Source of the DNA: Sulfurospirillum sp964466465
GTDB taxonomy: Bacteria; Campylobacterota; Campylobacteria; Campylobacterales; Sulfurospirillaceae
DNA: 64,000 nt
NCBI GenBank assembly: GCA_964466465.1
Contig: CAYXNJ010000005.1
Location: 8,654-72,653, forward strand
Reading direction: 5' to 3'
In this document: piece by piece, positions 60,217-64,000 of the stretch
Layout of the letters: each line of letters starts with the position of its first letter
How positions within the stretch are numbered: the stretch's first letter is position 1
Translations under genes and position numbers: made by a program
Notes under the pieces: generated by a model
The model's database searches: none
What the model saw: the letters and a program-made list of their open reading frames with translations, nothing else
Told to the model about the DNA's origin: nothing

Positions 60217-61335
60217 ATGAATGGGTTTAGCATAGAAGAAGCAAAATGTGTTTACGGAGCTAAAATCAAAGTTATCGGTGTTGGCGGTGGTGGTGGTAAT
60301 ATGATCAACCATATGGTACGCGAAGGTGTCAATGGTATTGATCTTATCGCTGCAAACACAGACGCTCAAGCCCTTGAAAACTGTTTAGCAAAAACAAAAA
60401 TTCAACTTGGCAAAAAAGGCTTAGGTGCAGGTATGCGCCCTGAAATTGGAAAAGAATCTGCATTAGAGAGCTATGAAGAAATCAAAAGTTCTTTAGAAAA
60501 AGCAGACATTGTCTTTATTGCATCTGGTTTTGGTGGGGGTACTGGAACAGGTGCTGCACCTGTTGTTGCACAAGCAGCTAAAGAAGTTGGTGCATTGACG
60601 GTTGCTGTTGTCACACGTCCTTTTGCTTTTGAAGGTAAAAAAAGAGCTAAGCTTGCAGAATTAGGTATCAACGAACTTCGTAAAGAGAGTGATTCTATTG
60701 TTATTATCCCCAATGATAAACTTCTCTCTATCGTCGATGCAAAATTTGGTATCAAAGACAGCTTTAAAATTGTCGATGATGTTTTAAGCCGTGCTGTTGG
60801 TGGTATGAGCTTAGTTGTTCTTTCATCTGGACAAAGTGATATTAACGTTGACTTTGCTGACGTACAAACCGTTATGAGTCACCGTGGTATGGCACTGATG
60901 GGTATTGGTGAGAGTACAGGTGAAGATGCTGCTATAGAAGCGATTAAAAGTGCTATCGAGTCCCCTCTTCTTGATAACATGTCTATCAATGGTGCTCTTG
61001 GTGTGCTTGTTCACTTCCAAATTCCACCAACCTATCCACTTAATGAAATTAGTGCAGCAATGGGTCTTATTATGGATTGTGCCGATGAAGATGCAGACGT
61101 TATCTTTGGTACAACAACAAATGAAGATATGGCAGAAAATGCTGTTCGCGTAACCATTGTTGCAACAGGATTTGAAAATAAAATTGAAGCCTCAAAAGAG
61201 CTTAAAATGCTCAATAGTAATCAAGAATCAATCAAAAAAGAGCGTATTTTACGCATGAAAAAAGTCAGTGGCGGTTATGAAGGACAAGATGATTATCTTG
61301 ACATCCCAACCTACATTAGACACCAAATGGATTAA
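60217..61335 (+). CDS. ftsZ: Cell-division tubulin FtsZ
   Basis: 372 residues. IKVIGVGGGGGNMINHMV, the GTP signature GFGGGTGTGAAPVVA, T7 loop VDFADVQTVM, and the conserved C-terminal peptide DDYLDIPTYIRHQ that binds FtsA. Ends in a 16-bp terminator hairpin. Confidence 0.99.
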   Translation: MNGFSIEEAKCVYGAKIKVIGVGGGGGNMINHMVREGVNGIDLIAANTDAQALENCLAKTKIQLGKKGLGAGMRPEIGKESALESYEEIKSSLEKADIVFIASGFGGGTGTGAAPVVAQAAKEVGALTVAVVTRPFAFEGKKRAKLAELGINELRKESDSIVIIPNDKLLSIVDAKFGIKDSFKIVDDVLSRAVGGMSLVVLSSGQSDINVDFADVQTVMSHRGMALMGIGESTGEDAAIEAIKSAIESPLLDNMSINGALGVLVHFQIPPTYPLNEISAAMGLIMDCADEDADVIFGTTTNEDMAENAVRVTIVATGFENKIEASKELKMLNSNQESIKKERILRMKKVSGGYEGQDDYLDIPTYIRHQMD

Positions 61336-61363
61336 GAAACCCTCTACCTCTTCTTTTCTATGC

Positions 61364-61400
61364 AACAGAGGAAGAAGCTAAAAAAGCTTCTTCCTCTGTT
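61364..61400. terminator. Strong bidirectional terminator after ftsZ
   Basis: A perfect 16-bp stem (AACAGAGGAAGAAGCT / AGCTTCTTCCTCTGTT, loop AAAAA) between the ftsZ stop and the stop of the convergent membrane protein gene (61403-61401). Confidence 0.82.
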
Positions 61401-61865
61401 TTAACGTAACCACCCTCTTCTAATTAATAATCCAAATTGAGTTACCATTAACGCTTTCATCACCCATTCGCTTTGTTTGTGCATTGTCGCAAAAGCTTCT
61501 GTTGTTGTCTCCATTGAACCTAATTGTTGTGCATGCACAATAAAAGGTGTATAGTAAAATAGAAAAAGTCCTGTCAAAATCACAGCTACTACAGATGCTA
61601 TAAATGAAAAGAGATCATCATTTTTTCGCATCATAAAAACTTGCACTTCATAAATGATACTATAGAGCGCTACAAAACCGATAAGCAAATTCATCTTTAA
61701 AAAGACTTGTGTCATTAAAATACCACTTTGAAAATGGGTGAGCACACCATCCCCTAGATATTTGTGTGGGAAAAAAATCACAGGAGCTATAAATGCACCT
61801 GCTGCAATCTCAACACCTATGGCAATACCAAGTACTGCTAAATACATCACTGTAAAACTTCTCAT
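61401..61865 (-). CDS. Four-TM membrane protein (DUF4149-like)
   Basis: About 154 residues from ATG 61865, right after AAGGAG. The earlier frame start at 61883 has no site. Four TMs (about 3-28, 50-72, 84-105, 130-148 in this numbering). GVEIAAGAFIAPVIF and FLKMNLLIGFVALYSI resemble DUF4149/TMEM205-like proteins of unknown function. It overlaps the prmC stop by four bases, so translation is coupled. Confidence 0.65.
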   Translation of the reverse strand: MRSFTVMYLAVLGIAIGVEIAAGAFIAPVIFFPHKYLGDGVLTHFQSGILMTQVFLKMNLLIGFVALYSIIYEVQVFMMRKNDDLFSFIASVVAVILTGLFLFYYTPFIVHAQQLGSMETTTEAFATMHKQSEWVMKALMVTQFGLLIRRGWLR

Positions 61866-62683
61866 TTTTTCTCCTTGATCCAAAATCCACGATCTAAGCC
61901 TGCCAAATCTTTATAAAAATCTATCGCTAAACCTTTTGAGTGTGCATACAAACGCATAGGTTCACGTTGATCATATCCCATTTCACATGCAAGTGCTTTT
62001 ACTTTTCGTTCTTGAAAAAGATCAACGATATGACATAACATTTCATCGCCCCTATTGCCACCATAAAGTGCTAAAGAAGGCTCAAAAGAAAGTCCGATAC
62101 CTAAAGGCTCTGCATTCGCAATATAAGGAGGGTTTGAGACAATCATATCTATTTCTCCTTCTACACCGTCTAAATAACTACCTTCAATAAATGCAATACG
62201 ATTATCCACGCCGTATTGTTTGGCATTGCACTGACTAACATCTAAAGCATCTTTTGAAATATCAACCGCTGTGAGTTTGACTTTTGGGAGCAATAACGAG
62301 AGCATAATAGAAATAATGCCGCTTCCACAACCAATCTCAACGATATGCGCATTGTGTGGCAATTCTTTTGAGAGCTCTACTACTTTATCAACCAGTATTT
62401 CTGTCTCAGGACGAGGTATAAGCACACGTGAATCAACATGAAACTCTTTACCGTAAAAACTAGCTTTTCCCAAAATATACTCTAATGGTTCATGATTCAC
62501 ACGGCGCTTAAGTAGCTCAAAAAAATGTTCATCTACGCTTATGCTATCATAGCTGTGACTAAGAAGCCAACTCATCTCCTTCCCTAAAACTGTGCCTAAG
62601 AGAATCATCGCCTCTTTTTGAGGAATATCCGTGACTGCTCGTAATTGTTCAGCGCTATGTGTCAAAAGCTCTTTAATGTTCAA
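61862..62683 (-). CDS. prmC: Peptide chain release factor N5-glutamine methyltransferase PrmC
   Basis: Methylates the GGQ glutamine of release factors RF1 and RF2. The N-terminal helical domain is followed by a SAM domain with VEIGCGSGIISIML and the catalytic MIVSNPPYIAN (N-P-P-Y). TTG 62683 is chosen because AAGGAGAGG lies six bases before it. ATG 62698 is in frame but has no site and would overlap the M48 gene by 26 instead of 11 bases. About 273 residues. In many bacteria prmC follows prfA, which is not here. Confidence 0.92.
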   Translation of the reverse strand: MNIKELLTHSAEQLRAVTDIPQKEAMILLGTVLGKEMSWLLSHSYDSISVDEHFFELLKRRVNHEPLEYILGKASFYGKEFHVDSRVLIPRPETEILVDKVVELSKELPHNAHIVEIGCGSGIISIMLSLLLPKVKLTAVDISKDALDVSQCNAKQYGVDNRIAFIEGSYLDGVEGEIDMIVSNPPYIANAEPLGIGLSFEPSLALYGGNRGDEMLCHIVDLFQERKVKALACEMGYDQREPMRLYAHSKGLAIDFYKDLAGLDRGFWIKEKK

Positions 62684-63896
62684 GAGCCTCTCCTTCATTA
62701 AACTGCATTCCTAGTTTTTTCAATCTCTCCGTCAGTGGTGGGTGCGTAAAGTAAAGTGCAATGGTTAAAGGATGCGAAAAAGGGAAGCTCTTATTTTCAT
62801 CAGCAAGTTTTACAAGTGCAGAAGAGAGCGCTTCTTTACTTTCACATTCGCTACCATATTCATCCGCTTTGTATTCATTATAACGACTTAAAAGCCCAAA
62901 AAGAGGCATTAACACAAAGGAAACCACTGGAGAAAGCAGTAAAAAAAGCACCATAATACTCCCTGCTGATTGCGTAATGCGTAAAGAGTCAAAAAGCCCT
63001 TCTGGAAGATTGCCAAAAAGTGCAAACATAACAAAAAGCATTAAAGCGCTAGATGCAATGTTTTTGAGAATATCTTTATGTTTAAAATGTCCCAATTCAT
63101 GCCCTAAAACAGCCAATAGCTCATGTTTTTCAAGCTTTGCAATAAGTGTATCAAATAATATAACCCTTTTAGAACGCCCAAGTCCTCCAAAGTAAGCATT
63201 AAGCCTATTATCGCGTTTACTCGCATCTAAACTAAAAACACCACTGCTTTTAAGTCCTGCTTTTTGCAGCAATGCTTCAATAGAGTTTCTAAGGTTTTCA
63301 TCTTCAAGCGGTGTGAGTTTATTAAAGAGTGGCACAATGACAATGGGATAAATCATATTGATAAATAAAATAACAACAAAAGCAAATACAAACCCATAAA
63401 ACCACCAATACGTATTCGCCTGAATAATTGAGCTCATTGCTGCAAAAAATGCTCCTCCAAAAAGAATAAACATAAGCGCTGATTTGATCTGATCTAATGC
63501 AAATGTTTTTAGATCAATCGTGGAAAAACCAAATTTTTTATCTAATCCAAAGGTATGATAAACATCAAATGGCAGCGATAGAAGATAATTGATTGCAACA
63601 AAACTCATAATAAATACAACAGAGCGCAATATTTCATTTTCCATACTAATCATCGTATCAAGCATAGAGAGTCCAAATGTTATCCAACCAAAGAAAAGAA
63701 TAAAATCAAAAAAGGTTGTTAAGATAGAGAGTTTTTGTGATGCTATCTTATAAGCTGCTGCTTTTAAATAATTCGATGGAGAGAGAATAATCGCTTTTTG
63801 ACCACGTGCTTTGATCACATAGCCAATTTCCATCAATGCAGCATAGAGTTTAATGATAAGATATACAAGGTAAAAGAGCATAATAAGTTCTAACAT
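62673..63896 (-). CDS. M48 (Ste24/HtpX-like) membrane metallopeptidase
   Basis: 407 residues from ATG 63896 (AAAGGA upstream; a TTG at 63899 is also possible). Several N-terminal TMs, then the zinc motif LLAVLGHELGHFKHKD (HExxH), two further TMs and the third-ligand region YNEYKADEYGSE (E-x-x-A-D). The LPFDVYHTFGLDKKFGFS and THPPLTERLKKL blocks are typical of the Ste24 (CAAX-protease-like) branch, so membrane-protein quality control is more likely than prenyl-protein processing. Followed by prmC with an overlap. Confidence 0.92.
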   Translation of the reverse strand: MLELIMLFYLVYLIIKLYAALMEIGYVIKARGQKAIILSPSNYLKAAAYKIASQKLSILTTFFDFILFFGWITFGLSMLDTMISMENEILRSVVFIMSFVAINYLLSLPFDVYHTFGLDKKFGFSTIDLKTFALDQIKSALMFILFGGAFFAAMSSIIQANTYWWFYGFVFAFVVILFINMIYPIVIVPLFNKLTPLEDENLRNSIEALLQKAGLKSSGVFSLDASKRDNRLNAYFGGLGRSKRVILFDTLIAKLEKHELLAVLGHELGHFKHKDILKNIASSALMLFVMFALFGNLPEGLFDSLRITQSAGSIMVLFLLLSPVVSFVLMPLFGLLSRYNEYKADEYGSECESKEALSSALVKLADENKSFPFSHPLTIALYFTHPPLTERLKKLGMQFNEGEALEH

Positions 63897-63930
63897 CAAG
63901 TGTCATTCCTTTGTCAAATTGAAAAACGTT

Positions 63931-63960
63931 ATCATACCAGTTTTTCATCAATATTGTCTA
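63931..63960 (-). promoter_or_regulatory. Promoter of the M48-prmC-membrane protein operon
   Basis: TAGACA (63960-63955), an 18-base spacer and TATGAT (63936-63931) with an upstream TGG (extended -10) read leftwards, about 35 bases before the M48 start. Confidence 0.5.
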
Positions 63961-64000
63961 AATAGATACAACTCGTTTGCAACACACCAGTGCTATTATA

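Noticed and set aside
1..64000. CRISPR arrays, tRNA or rRNA genes, prophage
   Set aside because: No regularly spaced repeats, no cloverleaf-like sequence with CCA context, and no phage structural or integrase genes were recognised on either strand.

Overview
The window is AT-rich, densely coded chromosome from a Campylobacterota (Epsilonproteobacteria) organism, most likely Sulfurospirillum or a close relative. The support is gene order recalled from Campylobacter jejuni: cbpA-htrA-cprRS; lolC/E-secA-lolA; clpB, ctpA-purC-purS-purQ-(SH3 membrane protein)-plsC-htpG-rhodanese; and rsmH-ftsL with ppiD-ftsA-ftsZ. The genus is inferred, since no rRNA gene is present. No tRNA, rRNA, CRISPR array, insertion sequence or prophage was seen, and no gene-free stretch reaches 300 bases.

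Layout. 1-4.8 kb: chaperone CbpA (cut by the left edge), protease HtrA, a CprRS-like two-component system and a degenerate GGDEF-like protein. 4.8-9.2 kb: LolC/E permease, SecA and LolA (envelope export). 9.2-13 kb: a heme-sensor GGDEF/EAL protein and NhaA. 13-17.8 kb: the rpmH-rnpA-yidD-yidC-jag-mnmE operon, in which rnpA and mnmE have no AUG/GUG/UUG start. 17.9-22.4 kb: a tight four-gene operon encoding a complete B12-dependent glutamate mutase (S, E and the reactivase-like L protein) plus an adenylate-forming ligase. This is the most unusual system here and suggests that 3-methylaspartate is made and then activated. 22.5-24.3 kb: a tetraheme lipoprotein cytochrome, an RraA-family protein and two unknown proteins.

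24.3-34 kb: ClpB, CtpA, purine genes, PlsC and HtpG. cbpA and clpB share HspR-box (HAIR)-like operators over their -35 elements, so they look like one heat-shock regulon. 33.9-36.7 kb: an acetyltransferase gene bracketed by two near-identical hairpins, a YyaL-type thioredoxin protein that may be shortened, and a periplasmic rhodanese whose ribosome binding site lies in a hairpin. 36.8-43.4 kb: a UvrD-like helicase, an MshM/MshN-like ATPase-TPR pair, a FliL-like protein, an unknown protein and a Pif1-like helicase. 43.5-48.3 kb: a lipoprotein fusing two peptidoglycan-hydrolase domains, a nuclease, Tpx with a cysteine-rich tail, and NnrS. 48.3-53.3 kb: CopZ/CopA copper handling and a Cache-HD-GYP signalling protein. 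53.4-61.3 kb: RmuC and the division genes ftsL, rsmH, ppiD, ftsA and ftsZ, with bioA inserted. 61.4 kb to the end: a DUF4149-like membrane protein, PrmC and an M48 peptidase.
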